The notes beneath the pieces were generated by a model, which worked only from the letters and a program-made list of their open reading frames with translations, ran no database searches and was not told the DNA's origin. A program made the position numbers and the translations under genes. A stretch of 64,000 nucleotides of DNA from Rodentibacter pneumotropicus DSM 21403 (GTDB lineage: Bacteria > Pseudomonadota > Gammaproteobacteria > Enterobacterales > Pasteurellaceae), in NCBI RefSeq assembly GCF_000379905.1, contig NZ_KB904043.1:1-64000 (forward strand). Direction: 5' to 3'. Shown in pieces: positions 23,189 to 31,678 of the stretch. Numbering within the stretch: position 1 is the first letter of the stretch; the number at the start of each line of letters is the position of its first letter.

Positions 23189-23195
23189 TACGGAG

Positions 23196-23414
23196 TTAAA
23201 CGTTATCAAATTTACCGAGCAATGAACGAATATGTTCTTGCCAGTTGCGGTGTTCATTTTTTAATTGTTCATTTTCACTTTGCAATGTTTCAACGGTTTG
23301 TTGAGATTGGCTATTTTGTTCTTTTAATTCTTCCACTTCAAGTTGAAGTAACTGAATCGTTTCTACCGCTTGCTTAATTTTATCTTCAAGCTGGTTTAAG
23401 ATTTCTAATGACAT
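23196..23414 (-). CDS. zapB: Cell division coiled-coil protein ZapB
   Basis: The 72-residue protein is almost wholly coiled coil, with regular Leu/Ile heptads and Glu/Gln/Lys between them. It starts MSLEILNQLEDKIKQAVETI, the conserved ZapB N-terminus. ZapB binds ZapA and stabilises the Z-ring at midcell. In E. coli zapB is also close to glpX, as here. Confidence 0.9.
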   Translation of the reverse strand: MSLEILNQLEDKIKQAVETIQLLQLEVEELKEQNSQSQQTVETLQSENEQLKNEHRNWQEHIRSLLGKFDNV

Positions 23415-23500
23415 AGTGATTTCCTTTTAAAATAACGTCCGAAACGGCTTTATTGTACCCACTTCACTTTTCTTTTTAAAGACTTCAGTAAAAATTTATT

Positions 23501-23516
23501 ATGCAAACGTTTGCAT
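23501..23516. promoter_or_regulatory. PurR-like operator upstream of glpX
   Basis: ATGCAAACGTTTGCAT is a perfect 16-bp palindrome (20 bp counting the TT/AA flanks) that fits the PurR consensus ACGCAAACGTTTGCGT. It overlaps a likely -35 region and lies about 5 bases upstream of a possible -10 (TAAAAT at 23522). A LacI-family repressor other than PurR cannot be excluded. Confidence 0.7.
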
Positions 23517-23563
23517 AATGTTAAAATAGCACGATTTTTTGCTTGGAATAACGGAGATAAAAA

Positions 23564-24577
23564 ATGAATCGTGCATTGGCTATTGAATTTTCTCGTGTTA
23601 CGGAAGCTGCTGCATTAGCGGCTTATACTTGGCTTGGACGCGGTGACAAAAATGCGGCGGATGAAGCAGCAGTGAAAGCAATGCGTTATATGCTAAATCT
23701 TATTCATATGGATGGTGAAATTGTTATTGGAGAAGGTGAAATTGATAAAGCCCCTATGCTTTATATCGGTGAAAAAGTCGGTTCAGGTAATGGGGAGCTT
23801 GTTTCTATTGCTGTTGATCCTATTGATGGCACACGTATGACGGCAATGGGACAATCCAATGCTATTTCTGTACTGGCTGCAGGCGGAAAAAGAACTTTCT
23901 TAAAAGCACCGGATATGTATATGGAAAAAATTGTCGTAGGTCCGGAAGTCAAAGGAATGATTGATCTTAATTTACCTATTGAACAAAATCTTCGTCGTAC
24001 CGCTTCACGTTTAGGAAAATCCTTATCCGATCTAACTGTAATGGTGTTAGCTAAGCCTCGCCACGATGTCGTAATCCAACAAATGCATGATTTGGGCATT
24101 CGTGTTATGGCAATTCCGGATGGTGATGTTGCAGCTTCCGTTTTATGTTGTTTGCCCGATGCTGAAGTGGATATGGTCTATGGCATTGGCGGGGCGCCTG
24201 AAGGTGTCGCTGCCGCTGCGGCTGTTCGAGCATTAGGCGGTGATATGCAAGCACGTTTAATTCCCCGTAATGAAGTGAAAGGTGATACGGAAGAAAATCG
24301 AAAAATTGCTTCAGAAGAAATTCAACGTTGTGAAGAATTAGGCGTTAAAGTGAATGAAATATTAAAATTAGAAGATATTGTTCGTGATGATAATCTAGTG
24401 TTTGCCGCCACAGGTATTACACACGGTGAATTACTTAAAGGAATTTCTCGTCGAGGCAATCTTGCTACAACTGAAACCCTATTAATTAGGGGGAAATCAC
24501 GTACTATTCGTAAAATTCAATCCACTCATTATTTGGATCGCAAAGATTTCGAAATTTATAATATTTTGAGAAGCTAG
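23564..24577 (+). CDS. glpX: Class II fructose-1,6-bisphosphatase GlpX
   Basis: GlpX dephosphorylates fructose 1,6-bisphosphate in gluconeogenesis. The 337-residue protein has the metal-binding GEGEIDKAPML motif near residue 58, AVDPIDGTRMTA near 85 and GIGGAPEGVAAAAAVRALGG near 208, all characteristic of the Li-sensitive class II family. A CGGAG ribosome binding site precedes the ATG. It is monocistronic and downstream of a PurR-like operator. Confidence 0.95.
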   Translation: MNRALAIEFSRVTEAAALAAYTWLGRGDKNAADEAAVKAMRYMLNLIHMDGEIVIGEGEIDKAPMLYIGEKVGSGNGELVSIAVDPIDGTRMTAMGQSNAISVLAAGGKRTFLKAPDMYMEKIVVGPEVKGMIDLNLPIEQNLRRTASRLGKSLSDLTVMVLAKPRHDVVIQQMHDLGIRVMAIPDGDVAASVLCCLPDAEVDMVYGIGGAPEGVAAAAAVRALGGDMQARLIPRNEVKGDTEENRKIASEEIQRCEELGVKVNEILKLEDIVRDDNLVFAATGITHGELLKGISRRGNLATTETLLIRGKSRTIRKIQSTHYLDRKDFEIYNILRS

Positions 24578-24640
24578 TAATAATAAAAGTGCGGTTAAAA
24601 TTTAATGTGTTTTTTGCATTACTCATAACTTTAAAAATAG

Positions 24641-24973
24641 GGACTGTCTTGAACGACTAAAACAAATTTCTATTAACTGGCAGTTTAAGTCCCTATTGTT
24701 AGTATTCTGTTCACACTCCGTCACATACACTCAAAATGAGCTTTGAGAATACCTTTAAATTTCTGTAAATGCTGTTTTGCTTGAAGCCAAAAAGTATTAA
24801 TCCTGTTTTCGACAAACTGTATGTTGTAATTAATGCAAAAATGGTTAAATTTTCTCATATTAAGCACATCATACCTTTGATGGAAATCCCTATAAACAAT
24901 GCTATCAGGCTTCATTATTTCTCATTTGGACACTTTACCCTAAACGGAAAATTTATCAGTTGTCTAGGGTAGC
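24641..24973 (-). pseudogene. Degraded IS1016-like (IS1595 family) transposase remnant
   Basis: On the minus strand, 24915-24721 encodes a 64-residue fragment with PDSIVYRDFHQRYDVL, NRINTFWLQAKQHL and FKGILKAHFE, which match the C-terminal part of IS1016-type transposases. After a frameshift the frame continues as TECEQNTNN, corresponding to the conserved ECEWRFNN. The N-terminal two-thirds is missing. The rest of the 24578-25114 spacer holds one uptake signal near 24587 and the ggt leader; I see no other gene in it. Confidence 0.75.
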
Positions 24974-25079
24974 ACAAGTTTTTGTTTTTATAATAATTCT
25001 CTTCTCAACGTTTATTCTTTTATACTTGTTAATATTGAGTAAAATTTTTATTGTATTTTGGTAAATAAAAGCATAGTCT

Positions 25080-25102
25080 TATTGATGAATTATTCATCAA
25101 TA
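25080..25102. promoter_or_regulatory. 23-bp palindrome next to the ggt ribosome binding site
   Basis: TATTGATGAAT and ATTCATCAATA flank a single T and end exactly where the AAGGAG of ggt begins. As DNA it could be an operator; as RNA it is an 11-bp stem close to the ribosome binding site. No matching regulator is recognised. Confidence 0.5.
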
Positions 25103-25114
25103 AGGAGAAAAAAT

Positions 25115-26872
25115 ATGCAAATGCCGTTCAAAAAAATATTACTTGCCGGGTTGTTTACTTCCGTAATTAGCTTTTCTCAAGTCAGTTGGGCAAGTAACTC
25201 TGCGCTAACCACAAATACCGCCTCCGCACGCTATGACAGCAGTACCGATATTTTCCAACCTATTTATGCGAAAAACGGAATGGTAGCTTCCGAACAGGCT
25301 ATTGCGACTCAAGTCGGTGTTGAAATACTGAAACAGGGTGGTAATGCGGTAGATGCTGCTGTTGCCGTTGGATTTGCTTTAGCCGTTGTGCTACCAAATG
25401 CCGGTAATATCGGCGGCGGAGGTTTTATGGTATTGCATAATGAGAAAACAGGGGAGGATTTAGCCCTTGATTTTAGAGAAACAGCACCATTAAAAGCCTC
25501 TCGTGATATGTATTTAGATGCAAACGGGCAAGTTAAAGACGGTAAATCATTGTTTACACATTTTGCTGTCGGCGTACCGGGTACAGTGGCTGGGATGGAG
25601 ATGGCTTTAAAAAAATGGGGAACAATGCCTTTGCATAAAGTGTTAGAGCCAGCAATCAAATTAGCTGAGGAAGGTTTTCCTATTAGCCAAACACTTGCTA
25701 ACTTACTTGATACGGAGAAAGAAGTTTTAGGTAAATGGCAGAGTAGCCGCAAAATCTTCTTTAAAAACGACCGCACTTTAGCTGCCGGTGAACAGTTAAT
25801 CCAAAAAGATTTGGCTAATTCTTTAAAACTCATTGCTAAAGAAGGCGCTAAGGCTTTTTATGAGGGAGAAATTGCGGAAAAAATCGTACAAGAAATGAAA
25901 CAACATAACGGCTTAATCAGCCTTGAAGATATGCGCAACTATAAAGCGATTGAGCGCCGGCCGATAGTGGGGAATTATCGTGGTTATAAGGTTGTAACTA
26001 TGCCTCCACCAAGCTCGGGCGGTATCCATTTAGTGCAATTATTTAATATGTTGGAAAATTATCCGCTTGATGAATTCGGTGCAAACAGTGCAAAAACTAT
26101 TCATTATTTAGCCGAATCGATGAAATTGGCTTACGCGGATCGTTCCGAATATCTTGGTGATCCGGATTTTGTGAAGATTCCTGTATCCGGTTTAATTTCA
26201 AAAAATTATGCTAACTCCTTGATTCAAAATATTAAGGAAAATTATGCCCGTCCTGCAACGGAAATTAAGCCCGGTAAACCTCAACCCTATGAAAGTGATC
26301 AAACCACGCACTATTCGGTTATGGATAGTGCAGGTAATGCAGTTGCTGTTACTTATACACTGAATCTGAATTTTGGTAGTGGTATTGTTGCTGAAGGAAC
26401 AGGTATTTTACTAAACAATGAAATGGATGATTTTTCGGCGAAACCCGGAGTAGCTAATGCATTCGGCCTAATCGGTGGTGATGCAAATGCAATTGAAGCG
26501 AAAAAACGTCCTCTTTCATCAATGACGCCGACTATAGTTCTAAAAGATAATAAACCTTGGCTAGTGACAGGTAGTCCGGGTGGGGCTCGAATTATTACGA
26601 CGGTTCTACAAAGTATTTCTAATACAATTGACCATAATATGAACCCTGCGGAAGCAATTGTTGCACCAAGAATTCATCATCAATGGTTACCGGATGAATT
26701 ACGAATTGAGGAAGGTATTAGCCCTGACACTTTAGCATTACTTAAAGCTAAAGGGCATAAAATCAAGTTAAAAGCACCAATGGGACGTGTGCAAATTATT
26801 CAAGCGCGCGACGGTGGCTTTTATGGTTATTCCGACCCTCGTAATCCTGATGGAAAAACATTAGGATTCTAA
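25115..26872 (+). CDS. ggt: Gamma-glutamyltransferase (periplasmic)
   Basis: Ggt cleaves the gamma-glutamyl bond of glutathione and transfers or hydrolyses it; it is periplasmic in Gram-negatives. The 585-residue precursor begins with a signal peptide ending in SQVSWA. The autoprocessing and catalytic threonine is in DQTTHYSVMD (second Thr, about residue 398), which splits large and small subunits. The small subunit carries the PLSSMTPTIV and TGSPGG motifs. An upstream ATG would add 19 residues, but the AAGGAG site and the signal peptide fix the start at 25115. It is monocistronic. Confidence 0.93.
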   Translation: MQMPFKKILLAGLFTSVISFSQVSWASNSALTTNTASARYDSSTDIFQPIYAKNGMVASEQAIATQVGVEILKQGGNAVDAAVAVGFALAVVLPNAGNIGGGGFMVLHNEKTGEDLALDFRETAPLKASRDMYLDANGQVKDGKSLFTHFAVGVPGTVAGMEMALKKWGTMPLHKVLEPAIKLAEEGFPISQTLANLLDTEKEVLGKWQSSRKIFFKNDRTLAAGEQLIQKDLANSLKLIAKEGAKAFYEGEIAEKIVQEMKQHNGLISLEDMRNYKAIERRPIVGNYRGYKVVTMPPPSSGGIHLVQLFNMLENYPLDEFGANSAKTIHYLAESMKLAYADRSEYLGDPDFVKIPVSGLISKNYANSLIQNIKENYARPATEIKPGKPQPYESDQTTHYSVMDSAGNAVAVTYTLNLNFGSGIVAEGTGILLNNEMDDFSAKPGVANAFGLIGGDANAIEAKKRPLSSMTPTIVLKDNKPWLVTGSPGGARIITTVLQSISNTIDHNMNPAEAIVAPRIHHQWLPDELRIEEGISPDTLALLKAKGHKIKLKAPMGRVQIIQARDGGFYGYSDPRNPDGKTLGF

Positions 26873-26880
26873 TGGATATA

Positions 26881-26916
26881 AAAATCCCTGCTTGAGTATT
26901 TCAGGCAGGGATTTTT
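26881..26916. terminator. Bidirectional terminator between ggt and the usp gene
   Basis: AAAATCCCTGC (26881-26891) and GCAGGGATTTTT (26905-26916) form a strong stem with A-run and T-run on opposite sides. It ends the converging transcripts. Confidence 0.9.
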
Positions 26917-26917
26917 G

Positions 26918-27343
26918 TTATTTCAAAATTAATATCGGTTTGTTCCCATATTTTGCCACTCGTCGGGTATTATTACTTAACCCTTTAGTATGAGGCTTGC
27001 TACTGGCAAGCATAATGATTAAATCTACCGATTTTTCTTCTGCAATTCGATTAATTTCCTCATAAATTGTGCCGTGTGCGACGATGTGTTGCACCTTCGC
27101 CTTTTCGGGAAAATGTTTGGCGGTAAAATCGTGCAGTGCTTTGTTCACTTCTGCAATCAGGGATTTATCAAAATTTTTTGGCAGGAAAGCGGAAATAAAG
27201 CTATCATCCACCGGTTCGACAATAGTAACCACACGAAATAGTGTATTGGGATTATGTTCAACCAAGCGTAATGCAGTTTCAACTACTTTTTCTGAACCTT
27301 TTGGATTGTTCAGATCAATGGCGAGCAGTAATTTGTTATACAT
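26918..27343 (-). CDS. Universal stress protein (UspA family)
   Basis: The 141-residue protein has the Usp fold: an N-terminal LLLAIDLNNPKGSEKVV strand-loop, VQHIVAHGTIYEEI in the middle and DLIIMLASSKPHTKGLSNNTRRVA near the C-terminus. The last segment resembles the ATP-binding G-2X-G-9X-G(S/T) motif, but with changes. It lies 76 bases downstream of the TRAP permease on the same strand. Usp proteins are often encoded with TRAP transporters (TeaD is an example), so a role in modulating transport is plausible. Confidence 0.85.
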   Translation of the reverse strand: MYNKLLLAIDLNNPKGSEKVVETALRLVEHNPNTLFRVVTIVEPVDDSFISAFLPKNFDKSLIAEVNKALHDFTAKHFPEKAKVQHIVAHGTIYEEINRIAEEKSVDLIIMLASSKPHTKGLSNNTRRVAKYGNKPILILK

Positions 27344-27419
27344 AATTTATCCTTTTCATCAGTATGGCGGACATTCTTAATATTAATTGAAACACATTCA
27401 AAAATGACCGCACTTTCTA

Positions 27420-30053
27420 TTAAGATTTTTCTCTTCTCCGCTGATTCCAGCCTACCAAGAAAATTATCATTAATCCCGGAATAAACATCCATTCTTTTTC
27501 CAATGAAACAAGCGGTAAAGAAATATCAATAATGGTTTGATCCCAATTTAACCCTGCTTTTGCCGCCGGAGAATCCGTTTCCACCATATCAATTACTACT
27601 TTATCAATTTGTTTTCCATCCACCTCAATTTTTTCCTGTGTATGCAGCAGGGTTAAACCGAGATTTTGCAAACGTTGTTCTCCTGTTTCTCCCTGTGGCA
27701 CGGAAAGTTGTGAGTAAAATTCGATTTGTTTACCGTAAGGATTCATTCCCGATACCTTGAGCTGCAGATTTTGCCCTACCGGTGTTTTTTCCAGCTCTTT
27801 TACTAAAGATGACGGCTCAATATGATGAGAAGTCGGTGAAACATACTCCATAAAAAATCCCGGTCGGAAAATCACAAATGCGCCCAAAATTAATAGTGCT
27901 GTTTCCCACCATCTGTTTTTAACAAAGAAATGATTCATTGTTGCCGCGGTAAATGCCAGTATCGCTAACGTAGAAACCACAGCGACAAGTGTTCCCTTTA
28001 CCCAACCGACATCCAGTAACAATAAATCGGTATTAAAAATGAACAAGAAAGGAAGAATTGCCGTACGCAAGCTATAAAAGAACGCAATCATTCCGGTTTT
28101 TATCGGATTTCCGCCTGAAACTGCGGCGGCAGCAAATGATGCTAGCCCGACAGGGGGCGTTACATCTGCCATAATGCCGAAATAGAATACGAACAAATGG
28201 ACGGCAATGAGTGGCACTATCAACCCGTTTTGTTTGCCGACTTCGACAATAACCAATGCCATTAATGAGGAAACAACAATATAGTTAGCCGTTGTCGGTA
28301 ACCCCATTCCTAAAATCAAACTGAATATGGAGACGAGAATTAGCATTAATAAAATATTGCCCATCGACAGTACTTCAATAATGCCGGATAGCTGTACGCC
28401 GAATCCGGTTAAAGAAACAACACCGACGATAATTCCGGCGGTTGCCGTTGCAATGCCTATACCAATCATATTTCTCGCCCCGGTTTCTAATCCGTCAATT
28501 AAGGTTTTTACACCTTCAACGAAAAGCGATGAGGTAATAGGCTGCTTACGGAAATAATGTAGTAACGGTTTTTGTGTGAGTAAAATCACCGCAAGTGCCA
28601 TTGTTCCCCAGAATGCGGAAAGCCCCGGTGATAACATTTCCACCATTAAACACCAAATTAATACTACGACGGGAATCAGAAAATGCAGTCCTGCATTCAC
28701 CGTTGGTTTGGCTGACGGCAGTGCGACCATCGGCGCATTAGGATCATCGACTTCCAAATCAGGAAATTTTGCTACTCGGCGGATAAGTAATAAATAAACC
28801 GCTGTAAGCAATACGCAAACAATAAGGAAAGCGTAGTTTGGCGCAATGGTTTTAATCCACCCTAAGCCGAAATGAACCACGCCGGTTAAGCCTATGACGA
28901 CCAAAAGTGCGGTCAAAATTTTTAATAAAACGATCAAAATCGGATTTGGCGGATCAGTTCTCGGTAAGCCTTTTAAATTCATTTTTAAGGCTTCCAAATG
29001 AACGATATAAACCAATGCAATATATGAAATCAATGCCGGTAACGCCGCGTGGGTGATTAATTGGCTATATGGCATATTCACATATTCAATCATCAAAAAG
29101 GCGGCAGCACCCATAACCGGCGGCATAATCTGCCCATTTACGGAGGAGGCGACTTCAACTGCCCCCGCTTTTTCTGCGGAAAACCCAACCCGTTTCATCA
29201 TTGGAATGGTAAATGTTCCCGTCGTTACTACATTGGCAATGGATGAACCGGAAATTAATCCGGTCAAGCCTGAGGACACGACGGCTGCTTTAGCCGGACC
29301 GCCGCGTAAATGCCCTAAATAGGCAAAGGCTGTTTTGATAAAATAGTTGCCCGCGCCCGCTTTATCCAATAACGCACCGAATAAGACAAATAAAAACACA
29401 TATTTCGTGGAAACGCCCAATGCCACGCCGAATACGCCCTCTGTGGTTACCCATTGCTGATTGATTATTTGAGAAAGTGAGCCTGAACGGTGGCTGATAA
29501 TCCAATCTGTCGGTAAAAATTGTCCAAAATAGTTATACAGTAGAAAGACGGATGCGATAATAACCAAAGGCAACCCCAAACTACGCCGACAAGCCTCCAA
29601 TAGCAAAATAATCCCTAAACAGCCGGCAATAATATCTGATGTATTGGGTGCACCGAAACGGGTAACTAATCCCTCATAAAAGAAAATATAATATGCACCT
29701 AAAAATGCCCCTAAAATGGCAAACAACCAATCTTGGTAAGGAACACGGTGTTTTGGAGAGGCTGCAAACGCCGGAAATGCCAAGTAAGCCAGAAATAAGG
29801 CAAAAGCTAAGTGAATGGAACGCGCTTTGGTATCATCAACTACCACATTCCATTCCCAGCCCCAACTGCGGATCACTTCTTGCAGCCAAAACGGAAACGG
29901 CGAGGTGTAATAAAGCTGAAAAATTGACCACAAAATAGCCGTAACAATAATTAAATTTTTGGTTAAGCCTTTTGGATTTCGCCCTCCCGCATCATTGGAT
30001 GCAACCATATCTTGCAGATCGTCATAATCCGATTTTTCAGATTTTACCGACAT
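27420..30053 (-). CDS. TAXI-type TRAP transporter, fused 4TM/12TM permease
   Basis: The 877-residue membrane protein fuses the small (DctQ-like) and large (DctM-like) TRAP permease subunits. The GSSIANVVTTGTFTIPMMKR segment and MGLPTTANYIVVSSLMALVI are typical large-subunit motifs. After about residue 700 a C-terminal DUF3394-like domain contains a PDZ-like segment (SPAAKAGLNWDQTI). TRAP systems use ion gradients with a periplasmic receptor, which is the next gene upstream. The substrate is not evident; TAXI systems often carry glutamate or other organic acids. GGAGG precedes the ATG. Confidence 0.92.
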   Translation of the reverse strand: MSVKSEKSDYDDLQDMVASNDAGGRNPKGLTKNLIIVTAILWSIFQLYYTSPFPFWLQEVIRSWGWEWNVVVDDTKARSIHLAFALFLAYLAFPAFAASPKHRVPYQDWLFAILGAFLGAYYIFFYEGLVTRFGAPNTSDIIAGCLGIILLLEACRRSLGLPLVIIASVFLLYNYFGQFLPTDWIISHRSGSLSQIINQQWVTTEGVFGVALGVSTKYVFLFVLFGALLDKAGAGNYFIKTAFAYLGHLRGGPAKAAVVSSGLTGLISGSSIANVVTTGTFTIPMMKRVGFSAEKAGAVEVASSVNGQIMPPVMGAAAFLMIEYVNMPYSQLITHAALPALISYIALVYIVHLEALKMNLKGLPRTDPPNPILIVLLKILTALLVVIGLTGVVHFGLGWIKTIAPNYAFLIVCVLLTAVYLLLIRRVAKFPDLEVDDPNAPMVALPSAKPTVNAGLHFLIPVVVLIWCLMVEMLSPGLSAFWGTMALAVILLTQKPLLHYFRKQPITSSLFVEGVKTLIDGLETGARNMIGIGIATATAGIIVGVVSLTGFGVQLSGIIEVLSMGNILLMLILVSIFSLILGMGLPTTANYIVVSSLMALVIVEVGKQNGLIVPLIAVHLFVFYFGIMADVTPPVGLASFAAAAVSGGNPIKTGMIAFFYSLRTAILPFLFIFNTDLLLLDVGWVKGTLVAVVSTLAILAFTAATMNHFFVKNRWWETALLILGAFVIFRPGFFMEYVSPTSHHIEPSSLVKELEKTPVGQNLQLKVSGMNPYGKQIEFYSQLSVPQGETGEQRLQNLGLTLLHTQEKIEVDGKQIDKVVIDMVETDSPAAKAGLNWDQTIIDISLPLVSLEKEWMFIPGLMIIFLVGWNQRRREKS

Positions 30054-30129
30054 AAAACCTCCAAAAATAAATATTACCGATTAAAACAGGAAAGGCAGGA
30101 TAACTCCTGCCTAAATTTAATATGCTTGA

Positions 30130-31092
30130 TTATTTTAACCAACCTTTTTCTTTGTAATAACGTACTGCGCCTTCATGCAACGGTGCGGATAGCGCATTTT
30201 TGATCATATCTTCCTGTTTTAAATGAGCAAATGCCGGATGGAGACGTTTAAAGCGATCAAAATTGTCGAAAACGGCTTTAACAATGGCATAAACGCTATC
30301 CGCATCGACATCAGAGGAAGTAACCAAGGTTGCATATACCCCGAAGGTATCCACCGGATTATCCGTGCCTTTATACAAACCGCCCGGAATGGTTGCTTTC
30401 GCATAATACGGATTGTCAGCAACCAATTTGTCAATTTCCGTACCGGTAATCGGCACTAAATGCGCATTACACGAAGCCGCTGCTTCTTTCAATGCGCCAT
30501 TAGGGTGTCCTACATTATAAGTAATCGCATCTAAATTGTTATCACACATTACCGATGCCATTTCTGCCGGTTTTAATTCTGATGCGACTTTAAATTCTTT
30601 ATCCGTCCAACCTTTTGCGGCTAAAATCACATTCATTGTCGCACGGGTACCGGAACCCGGATCGCCTACATTAACTCGTTTGCCTTTTAAATCATCAAAT
30701 TGTTGAATCCCTGAATCGTCGCGAGCCATTAGCGTAAAAGGTTCGGGGTGAATGGAAAAAACGGCGCGCAGTTTATCATTTTTCTTACCTGCAAATGAAC
30801 TTGTGCCGTTATAAGCGTGATATTGCCAATCGGATTGGGCGATCCCCATTTCCATTTGATTTGCCGCAATCGCATTCAAATTAGCAACAGATGCGCCGGT
30901 AGAAGGGGCATTACACTTAATTTGGGTTTTTGCCGTATCGCGGTTTACTAATTGGCAAATTGATTGACCCACTACATAATAAACACCGGTTTGTCCACCG
31001 GTACCGATGGTGACAAATTTTTCTGCTGCTTGAGCAGAGAATGCGCCCATTGTTAATACTGCTGCAAGAGAAAGAGTGGAATATTTTTTCAT
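30130..31092 (-). CDS. TAXI-family TRAP transporter periplasmic receptor
   Basis: The 320-residue protein begins with a signal peptide (MKKYSTLSLAAVLTMGAFSAQA). The mature part shows IGTGGQTGVYYVVG, CNAPSTGASVANLNAI and VGDPGSGTRATMNVIL, the hallmark motifs of TAXI (TRAP-associated extracytoplasmic immunogenic) receptors. It delivers substrate to the fused permease 76 bases downstream. A candidate CRP site lies about 120-135 bases upstream. Confidence 0.93.
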   Translation of the reverse strand: MKKYSTLSLAAVLTMGAFSAQAAEKFVTIGTGGQTGVYYVVGQSICQLVNRDTAKTQIKCNAPSTGASVANLNAIAANQMEMGIAQSDWQYHAYNGTSSFAGKKNDKLRAVFSIHPEPFTLMARDDSGIQQFDDLKGKRVNVGDPGSGTRATMNVILAAKGWTDKEFKVASELKPAEMASVMCDNNLDAITYNVGHPNGALKEAAASCNAHLVPITGTEIDKLVADNPYYAKATIPGGLYKGTDNPVDTFGVYATLVTSSDVDADSVYAIVKAVFDNFDRFKRLHPAFAHLKQEDMIKNALSAPLHEGAVRYYKEKGWLK

Positions 31093-31188
31093 TGTAAAGC
31101 CCTCTTATCGTAGATTGTAGAAAATTTAGTAAGATGTTGTGTTATTTTTATGCAATAACCCTGACAACATATACTTGTGCGCCAATAT

Positions 31189-31204
31189 GCGCAATCGTTT
31201 TCTT
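31189..31204. promoter_or_regulatory. PurR-like half-conserved operator upstream of the TAXI receptor
   Basis: GCGCAATCGTTTTCTT matches the PurR consensus ACGCAAACGTTTTCNT at all but two fixed positions. It is one of two such sites in the 414-base spacer between the TAXI receptor gene and hisL. Confidence 0.4.
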
Positions 31205-31211
31205 TCAAAAA

Positions 31212-31227
31212 TATGAGCTATTTCACA
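31212..31227. promoter_or_regulatory. Candidate CRP site upstream of the TAXI-TRAP operon
   Basis: TATGA-N6-TCACA matches nine of ten positions of TGTGA-N6-TCACA. Its placement suits activation of the leftward TRAP operon. Confidence 0.5.
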
Positions 31228-31417
31228 TTTTTTTAACATAAAAATACAATCTATCTCTAAAAGTTCATCTCTATTAGAGAAAAAACGTACTGGTAATACT
31301 GTTACAGTCCGGTAAATATCCTTATAACCTTACCGGTGTTTTCATCTTATTTATAGAAATCACCACATGAAACCTATGATCTACGCCCAAATCGGTTATT
31401 TAGTGATTCTTTTTTAT

Positions 31418-31433
31418 ATGCAATCGTTTGCGT
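31418..31433. promoter_or_regulatory. PurR-like operator upstream of the his promoter
   Basis: ATGCAATCGTTTGCGT fits the PurR palindrome with few deviations and ends 17 bases upstream of the his -35 element. The rest of the 31093-31506 spacer holds the other sites listed separately and no gene. Confidence 0.5.
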
Positions 31434-31450
31434 ATTTTATCAAAAAGGGC

Positions 31451-31479
31451 TTGCGCGTCCGTTCATTTTTGCGTATAGT
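31451..31479 (+). promoter_or_regulatory. Predicted his operon promoter
   Basis: TTGCGC (31451-31456) and TATAGT (31474-31479) are 17 bases apart, 27 bases upstream of the hisL start. Confidence 0.75.
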
Positions 31480-31506
31480 CCAAAACATTCAATTTTGGAG
31501 TAAATT

Positions 31507-31554
31507 ATGACCTTTATTCGTACTGTACATCATCACCATCATTTTCCTGAATAA
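31507..31554 (+). CDS. hisL: his operon leader peptide HisL
   Basis: A 15-codon frame with a GGAG ribosome binding site encodes MTFIRTVHHHHHFPE: five consecutive histidine codons, the hallmark of a his attenuation leader. Ribosome stalling at these codons when charged tRNA-His is scarce would favour an antiterminator over the terminator at 31622-31653. The E. coli leader has seven His codons and follows the same logic. It lies 124 bases upstream of hisG. Confidence 0.93.
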   Translation: MTFIRTVHHHHHFPE

Positions 31555-31575
31555 TCTTTCGGGCATTTGGTGTGG

Positions 31576-31593
31576 TCGGAAGATAACTTCCGA
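31576..31593 (+). promoter_or_regulatory. Antiterminator-region hairpin of the his leader
   Basis: TCGGAAG (31576-31582) and CTTCCGA (31587-31593) pair around ATAA, between hisL and the attenuator. CGGAAG also recurs at the attenuator (31627-31632), so alternative pairing with that region is possible. Confidence 0.55.
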
Positions 31594-31621
31594 GTACGAA
31601 TGAACCCAAAACCCAATTCAA

Positions 31622-31653
31622 CCCCTCGGAAGCCATTTCGAGGGGTTTTTCTT
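31622..31653 (+). terminator. his attenuator
   Basis: CCCCTCG (31622-31628) and CGAGGGG (31639-31645) form a GC-rich stem followed by TTTTTCTTT. It lies after hisL and 26 bases before hisG, exactly where an attenuator should be. Confidence 0.9.
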
Positions 31654-31678
31654 TATCAAAAATAAATAGGAATACAAT

